64,000 nt of DNA from positions 54,575-118,574 of the forward strand of contig CANKYF010000017.1 in the NCBI GenBank assembly GCA_947487895.1, written 5' to 3'. The DNA comes from an uncultured Flavobacteriaceae bacterium (GTDB lineage Bacteria; Bacteroidota; Bacteroidia; Flavobacteriales; Flavobacteriaceae). Below are positions 1-8,561 of this stretch, piece after piece. Made by a program: the position numbers and the translations under genes. How positions within the stretch are numbered: position 1 is the first letter of the stretch; each line of letters opens with the position of its first letter. The notes below the pieces were generated by a model. The model was not told the DNA's origin, did not search any database, and worked only from the letters and a program-made list of their open reading frames with translations.

Positions 1-1062
1 GACTTTAAAGTACCAGATTTTGTTAAAGATGCTGCTATAGATGCTATTAATGAAGGTTATAACTCTTACACACCTGTAGATGGTTATGGAGATTTAAAAG
101 AAGCTATTATCACAAAATTTAAGCGTGATAATAATTTAACTTATTCACCTTCTCAAATTGTTGTTTCTACGGGAGCAAAACAAGCGTTGTTTAATGTTGC
201 AGGAGTTATGTTGAATGATGGTGATGAAGTTATTTTGCCATGTCCTTACTGGGTAAGTTATTCAGATATTGTAAAGTTATTTGGCGGTGTTCCTGTTGAA
301 GTAAAAACTTCTATTGATACAGATTTTAAAATGACTGCTGAACAATTAGAAGCAGCTATTACACCAAACACAAAAATGATGTGGTTTAGTTCTCCTTGTA
401 ACCCAAGTGGATCTGTATATAGTAAAGAAGAATTACAAGCTTTAGTTGATGTATTAGCTAAATACCCAGATATTTATGTAGTTTCTGATGAAATTTATGA
501 ACACATTAACTATGGTAAAGGGCATACTAGTATAGCAGAGTTTGAAGTATTGTATGACCGTACTATCACTGTAAATGGTGTTTCTAAGGCCTATGCAATG
601 ACTGGATGGCGTATTGGTTTTATTGGTGCTCCTGAAAAAATTGCAAGAGCTTGTAATAAACTTCAAGGACAAACAACTAGTGGAGCTAACTGTATTGCGC
701 AACGTGCTGTTATAACTGCTCTAAATGAGTCTCCTTCTCGTATTAAATATATGATTGATGAGTTTAATGTACGTAGAGATATGATATTAGACTTATTAAA
801 CGACATAGAAGGGGTTAAAACAAATACTCCAGATGGTGCTTTTTATGTGTTTCCAGATGTTTCTTATTTCTTTGGAAAAACGCTTAAAGGAAAAACTATA
901 AACAACGCTACAGATTTCTCTTTATACTTATTAGAAGAAGCTCTGGTAGCCACTGTAACAGGTGATGCTTTTGGTAACCCTAATTGTATTAGAATTTCTT
1001 ATGCTGCATCTCAAGATCAGATTAAAGAAGCTATTAGAAGAATAAAGGACGCTGTAAGCTAA
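1..1062 (+). CDS. aspC: Aspartate/aromatic aminotransferase (class I/II), 5' truncated by window edge
   Basis: This PLP-dependent class I/II aminotransferase moves an amino group between aspartate-type donors and 2-oxoglutarate in the cytoplasm. The frame is open from base 1, and 353 residues are present before the TAA. The family usually runs to about 395 residues, so roughly 40 N-terminal residues lie outside the window. The PLP-binding lysine sits in the motif GVSKAYAMTGWR (AAG at 586-588), followed by the conserved arginine of GWRIG. Upstream STGAKQAL and the NPSG motif (SPCNPSGSVY) are typical of the fold. The gene ends in a strong bidirectional hairpin terminator. Exact substrate preference (aspartate versus prephenate or aromatic acceptors) cannot be read from the sequence; the fold assignment is secure. 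Confidence 0.9.
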   Translation, partial: DFKVPDFVKDAAIDAINEGYNSYTPVDGYGDLKEAIITKFKRDNNLTYSPSQIVVSTGAKQALFNVAGVMLNDGDEVILPCPYWVSYSDIVKLFGGVPVEVKTSIDTDFKMTAEQLEAAITPNTKMMWFSSPCNPSGSVYSKEELQALVDVLAKYPDIYVVSDEIYEHINYGKGHTSIAEFEVLYDRTITVNGVSKAYAMTGWRIGFIGAPEKIARACNKLQGQTTSGANCIAQRAVITALNESPSRIKYMIDEFNVRRDMILDLLNDIEGVKTNTPDGAFYVFPDVSYFFGKTLKGKTINNATDFSLYLLEEALVATVTGDAFGNPNCIRISYAASQDQIKEAIRRIKDAVS

Positions 1063-1082
1063 ATATATATTCTAAATAAATT

Positions 1083-1119
1083 AAAAAAGCCACTGTTGAG
1101 TTATAACAGTGGCTTTTTT
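1083..1119. terminator. Bidirectional intrinsic terminator
   Basis: A perfect 15-bp stem (1083-1097 with 1105-1119) and a 7-nt loop, with an A-run on the left arm and a T-run on the right, so it can stop transcription in both directions. It separates the aminotransferase (+) from the convergent small membrane-protein gene, whose stop codon overlaps the right arm. Confidence 0.9.
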
Positions 1120-1390
1120 AACTTAAAACATACAGAAAAGCAATCGAAACCGCTATAAGGATAACTAAAAACAAAACTGTATGCATTGTTTTTATTTTTG
1201 TATTCTCCTTTTTTACTTTTTCCCTAATCTCATCCAAATCTTGCTCAGTTGCCTTTGGTAAATTTCTTAGTGTATTTTTTGACCAGTCATAACTACCTTT
1301 TGTCTTTCTAAATCGTCTTGATTTATCAAGCATTATAGCTTTATTACTTTTTAAAGCACTTATCATTGATTCAGCAAAAGGCATAGTCAA
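1118..1390 (-). CDS. Small single-helix membrane protein, paralogue of its neighbour
   Basis: This 90-residue protein of unknown function has a basic, soluble N-terminal half, a charged helical segment (LPKATEQDLDEIREKVKKEN) and one C-terminal membrane helix of about 20 residues ending at the C-terminus. It matches the next upstream gene in layout and in the pattern GSY..K..(L/F)P.A.EQ.L.EI.E..KKE..KI.T followed by the membrane helix, so the two look like a tandem duplication. Only 4 bases separate it from the upstream stop, so they are probably co-transcribed. A C-terminal helix suggests a tail-anchored topology with the charged part in the cytoplasm. I recognise no named family. Confidence 0.7.
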   Translation of the reverse strand: MTMPFAESMISALKSNKAIMLDKSRRFRKTKGSYDWSKNTLRNLPKATEQDLDEIREKVKKENTKIKTMHTVLFLVILIAVSIAFLYVLS

Positions 1391-1394
1391 AAAT

Positions 1395-1661
1395 TTAACG
1401 TATTAAGAAAAAAATACTTGTAAGAATTCCAATAAATAAAATAAAAAAAACAATTATTTGTTTTGTTCTAATTTTTCTATGTTCCTTCTTTAGCCTTTCT
1501 TGAATTTCCTTAAGTGTTTGTTCTGATGCTTCTGGAAACTCTTTCATTTTCGCATTTGCATAACTTCCTCCCAAAGCAGACTTTTCTTTTCTTTTTGATA
1601 ACATACTTCTATTGTTATTCAAAGAAGTATTTGCATTCATCATAGACCCTTCTCCACCCAT
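1395..1661 (-). CDS. Small single-helix membrane protein, paralogue of its neighbour
   Basis: An 88-residue protein of unknown function, first gene of a two-gene unit with the paralogue just downstream. It has a Ser/Asn-rich N-terminus, a charged helix (FPEASEQTLKEIQERLKKEH) and one hydrophobic C-terminal segment (about residues 69-87). The start at 1661 is an ATG; an internal Met-Met at codons 7-8 is an alternative start. The charged helix just before the membrane segment is the best conserved part between the pair and may be a dimerisation element. No function can be assigned. Confidence 0.7.
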   Translation of the reverse strand: MGGEGSMMNANTSLNNNRSMLSKRKEKSALGGSYANAKMKEFPEASEQTLKEIQERLKKEHRKIRTKQIIVFFILFIGILTSIFFLIR

Positions 1662-1962
1662 AATTTAGTTTTTTACATTAGTATTAACAAAGCATAACAT
1701 ACCTATTCAATACATATAGTATTGAATTAAGGTTAAAAAATAAAAGATAAATTTTGAGAGGTTTGCTCAAAAGATCATCAGTTAACAATCTAAAAAAGCT
1801 GCTTTATATAATAAGTAGTAAAAACCTTAAAATTGTTACATTAGATATTAATACGTTAGGGATTAAAGCACTTGTTGGAGTTCTTTGATGTAAATTATTA
1901 AACAAAAAGCGAGTACTGAAAACCCTCCCTGTTCTATATCAGGAAATGCTCAAAAAAGTGTT
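1662..1962. other. Intergenic gap, no gene recognised
   Basis: AT-rich spacer between two leftward small-protein genes. It holds one short perfect hairpin, TTTTGAG/CTCAAAA with a 7-nt loop (1752-1772). I see no open frame, promoter box or RNA gene I would defend. Confidence 0.5.
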
Positions 1963-2181
1963 TTAAGAAAAAACGACTATTAGCAGCGACACAAACAGAC
2001 TTACTTTTAATGCTATTCCTAATCCTGTAATGAATTGGTGCTGCTTGTTTTTAATACGCTGTTTAATACTATAAAGTGAATTTGATTTCGTTTTTGTAAA
2101 GGTACACTTTACAATACGTTTGTATCTTGAATTTAAAATTCCTTCTGGTTCAAAATCTTGTTCTAAAGTTAATGTTTCCAT
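1963..2181 (-). CDS. Small membrane protein, unknown function
   Basis: A 72-residue protein if translation starts at the ATG at 2181 (METLTLEQDFEPEG). An in-frame ATG 27 codons further upstream exists, but the extension (Cys-rich, MNVMCFFCNK) looks like non-coding translation. The protein has an acidic N-terminus, a basic middle (RYKRIVKC...IKQRIKNKQHQ) and a hydrophobic C-terminal helix of about 20 residues. Size and topology resemble the two leftward neighbours, but the motif they share is absent. Function unknown. Confidence 0.5.
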   Translation of the reverse strand: METLTLEQDFEPEGILNSRYKRIVKCTFTKTKSNSLYSIKQRIKNKQHQFITGLGIALKVSLFVSLLIVVFS

Positions 2182-2280
2182 AATTGATTGATTATTTATT
2201 AGTTTATACAATATCAACGACTCATAATCAATCTTGTTACAAAAAAAACACATAACATTCATTTACAACACATTAAACAA

Positions 2281-2309
2281 AAAAAACCATCAATAAAATT
2301 GATGGTTTT
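2281..2309. terminator. Terminator-like hairpin
   Basis: Perfect stem AAAACCATCAAT / ATTGATGGTTTT with a 3-nt loop, A-run on one side and T-run on the other. No gene obviously ends here, so it may end a short transcript or insulate the divergent genes. Confidence 0.55.
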
Positions 2310-2457
2310 AAATTCTCTCTGTTGTTAAGATAAAATTAATTAAAGCCCAAACAATATCTAAAAACAGCAGGTACAAAAAAAGAAGATTTAAAGGTTTTTC
2401 TGATGTGGTTTTTCCACATATTTTTCTTACGATGATAAATAAACAAGAAACAATATC

Positions 2458-2465
2458 TATTTTTG
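2458..2465 (+). promoter_or_regulatory. Candidate promoter -7 box for response regulator
   Basis: TATTTTTG matches the Bacteroidota TAnnTTTG box and lies about 50 bases before the ATG at 2515. No clear -33 TTTG is present at the expected distance. Confidence 0.4.
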
Positions 2466-2514
2466 TTTATCAGCAGATAAAAATTTAATAACCTAACTGT
2501 TAAAAAAATTATTC

Positions 2515-3171
2515 ATGGGCTCAGAAAATATTAAGCTTTTAATTATTGAAGATCATAAAATTATAGCTAAGGCTTATGAAACCATTTTAAGTACCATTCC
2601 TGATTCTACTTTCAACATCTCTTTTGCAAGAAACTGTGATGAAGCGGTAAAGCAAATAGACAAAACACATCATAAGATTGCTATTTTAGATTTGCAACTT
2701 CCTATCTCTAAAAACGAGCGTTTTATTTGTGGTGAAGATATTGGGTTATACATTAGAGAAAAAGCCCCAAATACAAAAATTATAATTTTAACTTCTATTA
2801 CAGATCAAGCAAGAGTTTTAAGTATTATAAATGAAATTAATCCTGAAGGCTTTATGATTAAATCTGATATTGAAGCTAAAGATTTAAAAGAAGCTATTGC
2901 TGAGGTTTCTGCTGATAAGCAGTTCTACAGTAAAACCATTAAGGCTTATGCCAATACAACAAACATAAATGGCTTTACCATTGATGATTTTGACAGACAA
3001 ATTCTTTATCATTTATCTATGGGAGAAAAAACTAAAGACCTTACTAAATACATTCCTTTATCTACAAGAGCCATTGAAGTAAGAAAAACAAAACTAAAAA
3101 ACCTTTTAGACACTACAGACAATGGTAGTTTTAACCTTGTGAAAAGTGCTAAAAAATTAGGGTACGTTTAA
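2515..3171 (+). CDS. Orphan response regulator, receiver plus C-terminal helix-turn-helix
   Basis: A 218-residue cytoplasmic transcription regulator. Residues 7-125 form a receiver domain: acidic pair E12-D13, phospho-acceptor D59 in AILDLQLP, the Thr/Ser switch in ILTSIT and the conserved Lys in GFMIKSD. The C-terminal part (about 150-218) looks like a LuxR/FixJ-type helix-turn-helix (EKTKDLTKYIPLSTRAIEVR), though it is divergent. No histidine kinase gene adjoins it, so its partner must be elsewhere. It ends 6 bases from the convergent trkH stop. The leader contains two hairpins. Targets are unknown. Confidence 0.8.
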   Translation: MGSENIKLLIIEDHKIIAKAYETILSTIPDSTFNISFARNCDEAVKQIDKTHHKIAILDLQLPISKNERFICGEDIGLYIREKAPNTKIIILTSITDQARVLSIINEINPEGFMIKSDIEAKDLKEAIAEVSADKQFYSKTIKAYANTTNINGFTIDDFDRQILYHLSMGEKTKDLTKYIPLSTRAIEVRKTKLKNLLDTTDNGSFNLVKSAKKLGYV

Positions 3172-3177
3172 TTTTCC

Positions 3178-4671
3178 CTATCTATTTCTCCAGAAAAAAG
3201 GCGTAAATAATATTAAGACTGTAAATAATTCTAACCTACCTATAAGCATTAAAAATGATGCCCACCATTTTGCTAATGGTGGTAATGCTGAATAGTTATT
3301 AACAGGACCAAAGTCTCCTAAAGCTGGACCTACATTACCTAAAGTAGAAGCTGATAATCCAATAGCAGAATCAAAATCTATTTGAAACATAGAAAACACC
3401 AGACTTCCTATTATAAACGACAACATGTATAGTATAAAAAAGGCAAGTACATTAAACACAATAAACCTATTAATGGCTTTCTTATTATAACGTACAGGAA
3501 CTATAGCATTTGGATGCAATGTCCTCTTAAACTCTAAAAAACCATTTTTTATAAGAATTAAATGGCGTACCACTTTTACCCCACCAGAAGTACTTCCTGC
3601 AGATCCTCCTAAAAACATTAACCCAAAAAAGAAAACCACCAAAAATGGTGTCCACATAGTATAATCTGCTGTGACAAATCCTGTAGTTGTAATTACTGCT
3701 AAAACTTGAAATAATGAATGTCTAAATGCACTTTCTGCCCTACCCCAAACCATTGGATGTTCTATGGATGATGCACTTACATCTGCTTTAAAGTAAATAA
3801 TTAAAGCAGCTATAACCGTAAAAACTAAAACAAATTTAAAGTATAGTTTCACCTCTTCATCTTCCAATATCTTTTGTACTTTTCCTGTAAAAGCAAAATA
3901 GCTTAATACAAAATTGGTACCTGCCAAGAACATAAAGAATATGATAATATATTGAATAATTGGCTTATGGTTCCAATAGGCTACACTTGCATTTTTTGTT
4001 GAAAACCCTCCTGTTGATAGTGTACATAATGCGTGGTTTATAGCATCGAAAAAAGACATACCAGCCACATTAAGTAATATAGTTTCGGCAGCTGTATACC
4101 CAAAGTAAATAAGCCATAAGCGTTTAGCTGTATCTGTAATTCTAGGATGTAATTTATCTCCGCTTGGCCCAGGAGCTTCGGCAGCAAAAAGTTGCATCCC
4201 TCCAATTCCTAATAATGGAAGAATAGCAATTGCTAAAACAATAATACCCATACCTCCAATCCAATGTGTTAAACTACGCCAAAACAACACACCTTCTGGC
4301 ATTGCTTCAATGTCATTTAATATAGATGCACCTGTGGTAGTATAACCAGACATTGTTTCAAAAAAGGCATTTGTAAAACTAGGAATGGTTTGTGTAAAAA
4401 CATATGGTAACGTACCTGAAAGAGACATAATTACCCAACCTAATGCAACAACTATATAGCCTTCTCTTTTGTTTATTTCTTTTTCATGTTTTCGAGTAAA
4501 AAACATACCAATAGCGCCAATAGCTAAAGTTACGATACCTGCTAAAAACAATTGAAATGTGAAACCATCTTTATAAAGTAAACTTACTAAAGCAGATAAT
4601 AACATAAAACCACCATTGAACAACAATAGCAGCCCCATAAAATGAAAAATTATTTTGTAATTAAGTTTCAT
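3178..4671 (-). CDS. trkH: Potassium uptake channel subunit TrkH
   Basis: Integral inner-membrane K+ translocation subunit of the Trk system, 497 residues, near the usual family length. The four pore repeats are visible through their selectivity-filter signatures: TTTGAS (111-116), STGGFS (219-224), TTTGF (328-332) and TLGNVG (443-448), each with the filter glycine kept. Multiple hydrophobic helices surround them, and a GGSAGSTSGG segment (355-364) is typical of TrkH. It follows trkA by 3 bases on the same strand, so both are made from one transcript and work as channel plus gating ring. Confidence 0.95.
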   Translation of the reverse strand: MKLNYKIIFHFMGLLLLFNGGFMLLSALVSLLYKDGFTFQLFLAGIVTLAIGAIGMFFTRKHEKEINKREGYIVVALGWVIMSLSGTLPYVFTQTIPSFTNAFFETMSGYTTTGASILNDIEAMPEGVLFWRSLTHWIGGMGIIVLAIAILPLLGIGGMQLFAAEAPGPSGDKLHPRITDTAKRLWLIYFGYTAAETILLNVAGMSFFDAINHALCTLSTGGFSTKNASVAYWNHKPIIQYIIIFFMFLAGTNFVLSYFAFTGKVQKILEDEEVKLYFKFVLVFTVIAALIIYFKADVSASSIEHPMVWGRAESAFRHSLFQVLAVITTTGFVTADYTMWTPFLVVFFFGLMFLGGSAGSTSGGVKVVRHLILIKNGFLEFKRTLHPNAIVPVRYNKKAINRFIVFNVLAFFILYMLSFIIGSLVFSMFQIDFDSAIGLSASTLGNVGPALGDFGPVNNYSALPPLAKWWASFLMLIGRLELFTVLILFTPFFWRNR

Positions 4672-4674
4672 CTA

Positions 4675-6024
4675 TTAAAGAAATAATTTCTCAACGCGTT
4701 TTATGGATTTCAACAAACAACAAACTACTACTCTATCATCTTTTTGTATAATAAAATCTCCAAGTGCAATCATACCTACACCATTTCTAATTACGCCACC
4801 AACAATAGATGTTCTAGGGAAATCAATAGACTTAATAGCTTTATTACATACAGCAGAACCTTCTTTTACTTCAAACTCTAATAACTCAGCATTTAAATTA
4901 CTTAGTTTTGTCATTGCTACGACTTCTCCTTTACGTATGTATCTAAAGATATTATTTGCTGCTAATAACTTTTTATTAATTAATGTATCAATACCGATAG
5001 AGTGAGATAAATCAAAGTAATCCATATTCTCAACTAAGGCAATGGTTTTTTTAACTTCTTTCGATTTAGCTACCAAACAAGACATAATGTTAGCTTCAGA
5101 ATTAGGCCCAACAGCAATAAAGGCATCCATATCACTGATATTTTCTTCATCGAGCGTATCAACGTTTCTACCATCACTATTAATTACTAAAACCTTAGTA
5201 AGGTCATCTGCAATTTCAAAAGCTTTATCTCTATCTCCTTCCAACAACTTAACATTTAAGCCTTTTTCACTCAAATCTCTCGCCGTTTTATAAGCTATTT
5301 GAGAGCCACCAAGAATCATAACGTTCTTAATCTCTCTATTTTCTTTTCCTGTTAATCTACAAAGTTCATCTCCTCCTCCTTCAGAAGTTATAAAAACAAC
5401 TGTATCGCCTCTTCTAAACTTAGTATCACCTCTAGGAATAATTGTATACTGCGTACCAAAGCGTTGAATTGCAATAGGTACAAAGTGAATTTCTGGAAAA
5501 ATTTGAGCAGCTTCTTTTACAGATTTCCCAACAAATGATGCTGTACTAGACAAGGTTAGTCCTGCCATAGTTAATGCGCCATCTTCAAACTCATAGTTTT
5601 CGTTAAAAGAAGATTGCTTTAAAGATAATTCTATTTCTGCTGCGGCTAATGCTTGTGGAGAAATTAACTCATCAATGCCAAACTTAGTAAAACCTACTTC
5701 ATCTTTATACTTAATAAACTCAGTATTAGATATTCTGGCTATCGTTTTTTCTGCTCCTAGCTGTTTTGCTAACACACACACTGTAATGTTTGTGGTTTCA
5801 CTAGAAGTGACAGCTATAAATAATTCTGTTTGGTCTACTCTAGCTTCTTTAAGAATAGCTATAGACGTAGCATCTCCCTTTACAACTCTTATATCTAACT
5901 GTGAATTGGCGTAGGCTAAACTTTTTTTATTGGGGTCTATTAAAGTTATTTCCTGAGATTCGTAAGACAATAATTTAGCCAAATGAAACCCTACTTCACC
6001 AGCTCCTGCAATTATTATTTTCAT
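4675..6024 (-). CDS. trkA: Trk potassium uptake regulatory subunit TrkA
   Basis: Peripheral cytoplasmic NAD(H)/nucleotide-binding subunit that gates TrkH, 449 residues. It shows the duplicated RCK layout: an N-terminal Rossmann half with IIAGAGEVGFHLAKLL (residues 3-18), a TrkA_C domain around 145-215, then a second, weaker Rossmann half beginning MILGGSQIAYKTA (about 235) and a second TrkA_C near the C-terminus. In the second half the nucleotide-binding glycine motif is degenerate (GGSQIA), as is common. It is the first gene of the trkA-trkH operon, with a promoter box 27 bases upstream. Confidence 0.95.
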   Translation of the reverse strand: MKIIIAGAGEVGFHLAKLLSYESQEITLIDPNKKSLAYANSQLDIRVVKGDATSIAILKEARVDQTELFIAVTSSETTNITVCVLAKQLGAEKTIARISNTEFIKYKDEVGFTKFGIDELISPQALAAAEIELSLKQSSFNENYEFEDGALTMAGLTLSSTASFVGKSVKEAAQIFPEIHFVPIAIQRFGTQYTIIPRGDTKFRRGDTVVFITSEGGGDELCRLTGKENREIKNVMILGGSQIAYKTARDLSEKGLNVKLLEGDRDKAFEIADDLTKVLVINSDGRNVDTLDEENISDMDAFIAVGPNSEANIMSCLVAKSKEVKKTIALVENMDYFDLSHSIGIDTLINKKLLAANNIFRYIRKGEVVAMTKLSNLNAELLEFEVKEGSAVCNKAIKSIDFPRTSIVGGVIRNGVGMIALGDFIIQKDDRVVVCCLLKSIKRVEKLFL

Positions 6025-6050
6025 TTTCTACTATATCATAAAAAGTGTAG

Positions 6051-6058
6051 CAAATATA
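6051..6058 (-). promoter_or_regulatory. Promoter -7 box for trkA-trkH
   Basis: On the minus strand this reads TATATTTG, an exact TAnnTTTG match, 27 bases upstream of the trkA ATG at 6024. Confidence 0.6.
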
Positions 6059-6150
6059 CTATAAAATACAAATAGCTGTATTAAATAATAATATTATAAT
6101 TAAATATGAATGTATTCTTTCTTGGTTTTTTATAGTAGCAATAAATTATG

Positions 6151-6158
6151 TAGGTTTG
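6151..6158 (+). promoter_or_regulatory. Promoter -7 box for ubiE-porT
   Basis: TAGGTTTG, an exact TAnnTTTG match. Its G lies 16 bases before the TTG at 6174, the same distance as the box at 20416-20423 has to the rpe ATG. This argues that translation of ubiE starts at 6174 and not at the TTG inside the box at 6156. Confidence 0.6.
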
Positions 6159-6173
6159 CCAAAAATTATTGAT

Positions 6174-6899
6174 TTGTCAAAAATAAAACCCTACAAAGAC
6201 AGCGATTTAGGCAAAAAAGAACAGGTTACTAAAATGTTTGATAACATTTCTGGAGATTATGATGGCTTAAATCGTGTTATTTCTTTTGGTATTGATATTA
6301 AATGGAGAAAAAAGGTTGTTAGTCTCGTAAAAAACACGCAGCCTGATTCTATATTAGATATTGCCACTGGAACTGGTGACTTAGCTATTAATTTAGCGAA
6401 AACTAACGCTTCTAAAATTGTAGGACTAGACATAAGCAGTGGTATGCTTGAAGTTGGTAAGGAAAAAGTTAAAAATAAGGGCTTAGACTCTAAAATTGAA
6501 ATGGTTTTAGGGGATAGTGAAAATATGCCTTTTGATGATAATACTTTTGAGGCCATAACAGTTTCTTTTGGTATAAGAAACTTTGAGAACTTAGAAAACG
6601 GTTTAAAAGAAATATTAAGAGTCTTAAAACCAAACGGTACCTTTGTTATTTTAGAAACTTCTGTTCCTACAAAAACACCTTATAAACAGGGTTATAAACT
6701 TTACACTAAAAACATTTTACCTTTAATAGGTAAAGTTTTTTCGAAAGATAGAAGTGCTTATAAATATTTAAGTGAATCTGCTTCTGTTTTCCCTCATGGT
6801 GAAGCTATGAACAATATTTTGCGTAAAATTGGGTTTATTAATGTTGAAGATTTTCCGCAAACCTTTGGGGTTGCAACAATTTACAAATCATCTAAGTAA
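6174..6899 (+). CDS. ubiE: Demethylmenaquinone (quinone) C-methyltransferase UbiE/MenG
   Basis: SAM-dependent methyltransferase for the last step of menaquinone synthesis, acting on the membrane-bound quinone from the cytoplasmic side. Family signatures are KPYKDS..GKKEQV..MF (near the N-terminus), [15 protein letters not shown], the SAM motif [13 protein letters not shown], and the post-I aspartate in VGLDIS. I choose the TTG at 6174 ([10 protein letters not shown], 241 residues) over the TTG at 6156 because the latter overlaps the promoter box. No ATG is available until codon 21. The stop lies 4 bases before porT, so the two genes form an operon. Confidence 0.92.
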   Translation: MSKIKPYKDSDLGKKEQVTKMFDNISGDYDGLNRVISFGIDIKWRKKVVSLVKNTQPDSILDIATGTGDLAINLAKTNASKIVGLDISSGMLEVGKEKVKNKGLDSKIEMVLGDSENMPFDDNTFEAITVSFGIRNFENLENGLKEILRVLKPNGTFVILETSVPTKTPYKQGYKLYTKNILPLIGKVFSKDRSAYKYLSESASVFPHGEAMNNILRKIGFINVEDFPQTFGVATIYKSSK

Positions 6900-6903
6900 A
6901 AAT

Positions 6904-7632
6904 ATGAAGCAGGTTTTTGCATTAATAACGTTTTTATTAGTAATTCAGACTTCTGAAGCACAGTTGTTTAAAAAAGAAAAAGTAACATACGACGCTAACC
7001 AAGGAAGAGGTTCTACAGACAATAATTTATTACGTTGGGGGTATTTTTTGGGGTTCAGTCAATATGACTTTAACTTTGACTATAAGGAAGACTTACGAGA
7101 TGTATATGTAGGACGAACCGCTGGTTTTAATGTTGGATTAATAGGAAACTTACGCATAAACAGTTTTTTAGACTTACGCTTAGAGCCTGGTTTATTTATA
7201 ACTAGCAGAGAATTGCATTATGGTTTAGATACATTTGTTGGTATGTCAGTATCTGATAATGATTTATTAAGAGAAGTAAAATCTACCTATATTCATGTAC
7301 CATTACTTTTAAAGGTATCTACCAAAAGGATCAATAATTTTAAACCATTTATTGTTGGTGGAATATCTACAGCATTAAATTTATCGAGTAACGAAAGTAA
7401 CCCACAAGACAATAGCAATGGTCAGTTTAGGACTAAGAAAAACGTTTTGTTTTATGAACTAGGTTTTGGTATAGACTTTTACCTATATAATTTTAAATTT
7501 ACACCTTCTATACGTGGTGTATTTGGTATAAATGATGAATTAGTAAGAGATGATGATCCTAACAGCCCTTGGACTAGTAATATTGCTAGCATGAAGACTA
7601 GAGGTGTTTTTGTGAATTTTACGTTTCAGTAA
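6904..7632 (+). CDS. porT: PorT-family outer-membrane beta-barrel protein (T9SS-associated)
   Basis: A 242-residue outer-membrane barrel with a signal peptide (MKQVFALITFLLVIQTSEA, cleavage before QLFKK). An in-frame upstream ATG at 6829 lies inside ubiE; the ATG at 6904, 4 bases after the ubiE stop and followed directly by the signal peptide, is the likely start. The body shows alternating aromatic/polar beta-strands and ends in an aromatic residue plus Gln (VNFTFQ). PorT/SprT proteins are needed for type IX secretion and gliding in Bacteroidota, and the ubiE-porT order is usual in flavobacteria. A T9SS cargo tail elsewhere in the window (35,018-36,856) is consistent with a working system. 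Confidence 0.75.
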   Translation: MKQVFALITFLLVIQTSEAQLFKKEKVTYDANQGRGSTDNNLLRWGYFLGFSQYDFNFDYKEDLRDVYVGRTAGFNVGLIGNLRINSFLDLRLEPGLFITSRELHYGLDTFVGMSVSDNDLLREVKSTYIHVPLLLKVSTKRINNFKPFIVGGISTALNLSSNESNPQDNSNGQFRTKKNVLFYELGFGIDFYLYNFKFTPSIRGVFGINDELVRDDDPNSPWTSNIASMKTRGVFVNFTFQ

Positions 7633-7668
7633 TCTAGTTAGCAATAGCAGTTTCTTCCAGTACTCTGT

Positions 7669-8388
7669 TTAGCTTCTTCTAAACTCACTCAACAGAATAG
7701 CTGTAGCTGTAGCTACATTCAAACTTTCAGTAGCTTGTAAATCTCCAAATCGAGGTATTGATATTTTTTCGGTTACCAAGTTTTCAACCTCTAATGATAC
7801 TCCATTAGCTTCATTACCCATCACCAAAATACCATCATTAGGCAATTTAGATTTGTAAACATTGTCTCCTTCCATAAAAGCTCCAAAAACTGGCATATTA
7901 GCTTTTTTCAAAAAGACTTCTAAATCAAGATAACTAATATTAACTCTGGTAATTGATCCCATGGTAGCTTGTATTACTTTTGGATTAAAACAGTCTACCG
8001 TTTTTTTACTACACACCAAATCTTTTACTCCAAACCAATCACAAAGTCTAATAATGGTTCCTAAATTACCTGGGTCTCTAACATCATCTAAAGCAACTAT
8101 AAGTTTAGTTTTATCTACAGTCTTTACCTCAGGAATTTTAAAAATAGCTAAAGCTTTATTTGGTGTCTTTAGAAAACTTATTTTTTTTAATTCAGTTTCA
8201 GATATAATAAATTCTTTTTTGGCATCAATATTGAAGGTTTCAGTAGTATATAACGCATAAAGCTCTAAATTAGACTCTAATAGTTCTTTTATTGTTTTAA
8301 CACCTTCAACAACAAAATAACCATACTGTTGTCTATATTTTTTTTGCTTTAAACTCGTTATTAATTTAATATGGCTTTTAGATAGCAT
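7669..8388 (-). CDS. TrmH/SpoU-family RNA 2'-O-methyltransferase
   Basis: SAM-dependent SPOUT methyltransferase that modifies rRNA or tRNA ribose. The three SPOUT motifs are present: DDVRDPGNLGTIIR (motif 1), VMGNEANGVS (motif 2) and IPRFG...ESLNVATATAILLSE (motif 3, the knot). An N-terminal SpoU-substrate-binding-like domain covers roughly the first 90 residues. The frame extends 17 codons further upstream, but the family start is MLSKSHIKLI, so I use the ATG at 8388 (239 residues); that leaves a leader after the promoter box at 8453-8460. Target nucleotide not assignable. Confidence 0.85.
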   Translation of the reverse strand: MLSKSHIKLITSLKQKKYRQQYGYFVVEGVKTIKELLESNLELYALYTTETFNIDAKKEFIISETELKKISFLKTPNKALAIFKIPEVKTVDKTKLIVALDDVRDPGNLGTIIRLCDWFGVKDLVCSKKTVDCFNPKVIQATMGSITRVNISYLDLEVFLKKANMPVFGAFMEGDNVYKSKLPNDGILVMGNEANGVSLEVENLVTEKISIPRFGDLQATESLNVATATAILLSEFRRS

Positions 8389-8452
8389 GAAATACGCGCT
8401 AGTTTTTAGTGTATAAAGAAAAAGAAAATATCTTGTCAAGAGTATCTAAGAG

Positions 8453-8460
8453 CAAAATTA
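8453..8460 (-). promoter_or_regulatory. Promoter -7 box for the RNA methyltransferase gene
   Basis: Minus-strand TAATTTTG, an exact TAnnTTTG match, about 65 bases upstream of the chosen ATG at 8388. Confidence 0.5.
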
Positions 8461-8484
8461 TTTAAATAAACACATGAAATAGTG

Positions 8485-8492
8485 TATTTTTG
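8485..8492 (+). promoter_or_regulatory. Promoter -7 box for the TamA-like lipoprotein gene
   Basis: TATTTTTG, TAnnTTTG match, about 70 bases before the TTG start at 8562. It lies back to back with the methyltransferase promoter. Confidence 0.45.
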
Positions 8493-8561
8493 GACAAGTT
8501 TTCAACAAACACTATTTCCCTTAAAATTTAATTATTTAATCTAAATCACCTGTTATTCCAT

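Larger units (their letters stand above)
2182..2514. other. Intergenic region with two hairpins upstream of the response regulator
   Basis: No gene is supported here. The segment carries a 12-bp terminator-like hairpin (2283-2308), a second 6-bp hairpin with a T-run (2403-2425) and one candidate TAnnTTTG promoter box (2458-2465) reading toward the response regulator. Confidence 0.5.

Noticed and set aside
7961..8260. Plus-strand ORF antisense to the RNA methyltransferase, and similar antisense frames over trkA, HTCS, SusC and ASPIC genes
   Set aside because: All lie inside well-supported genes on the opposite strand; low-GC coding often opens such shadow frames.
8389..8439. 17-codon N-terminal extension of the RNA methyltransferase
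   Set aside because: The family begins at MLSKSHIKLI, and the longer start leaves almost no leader after the promoter box.
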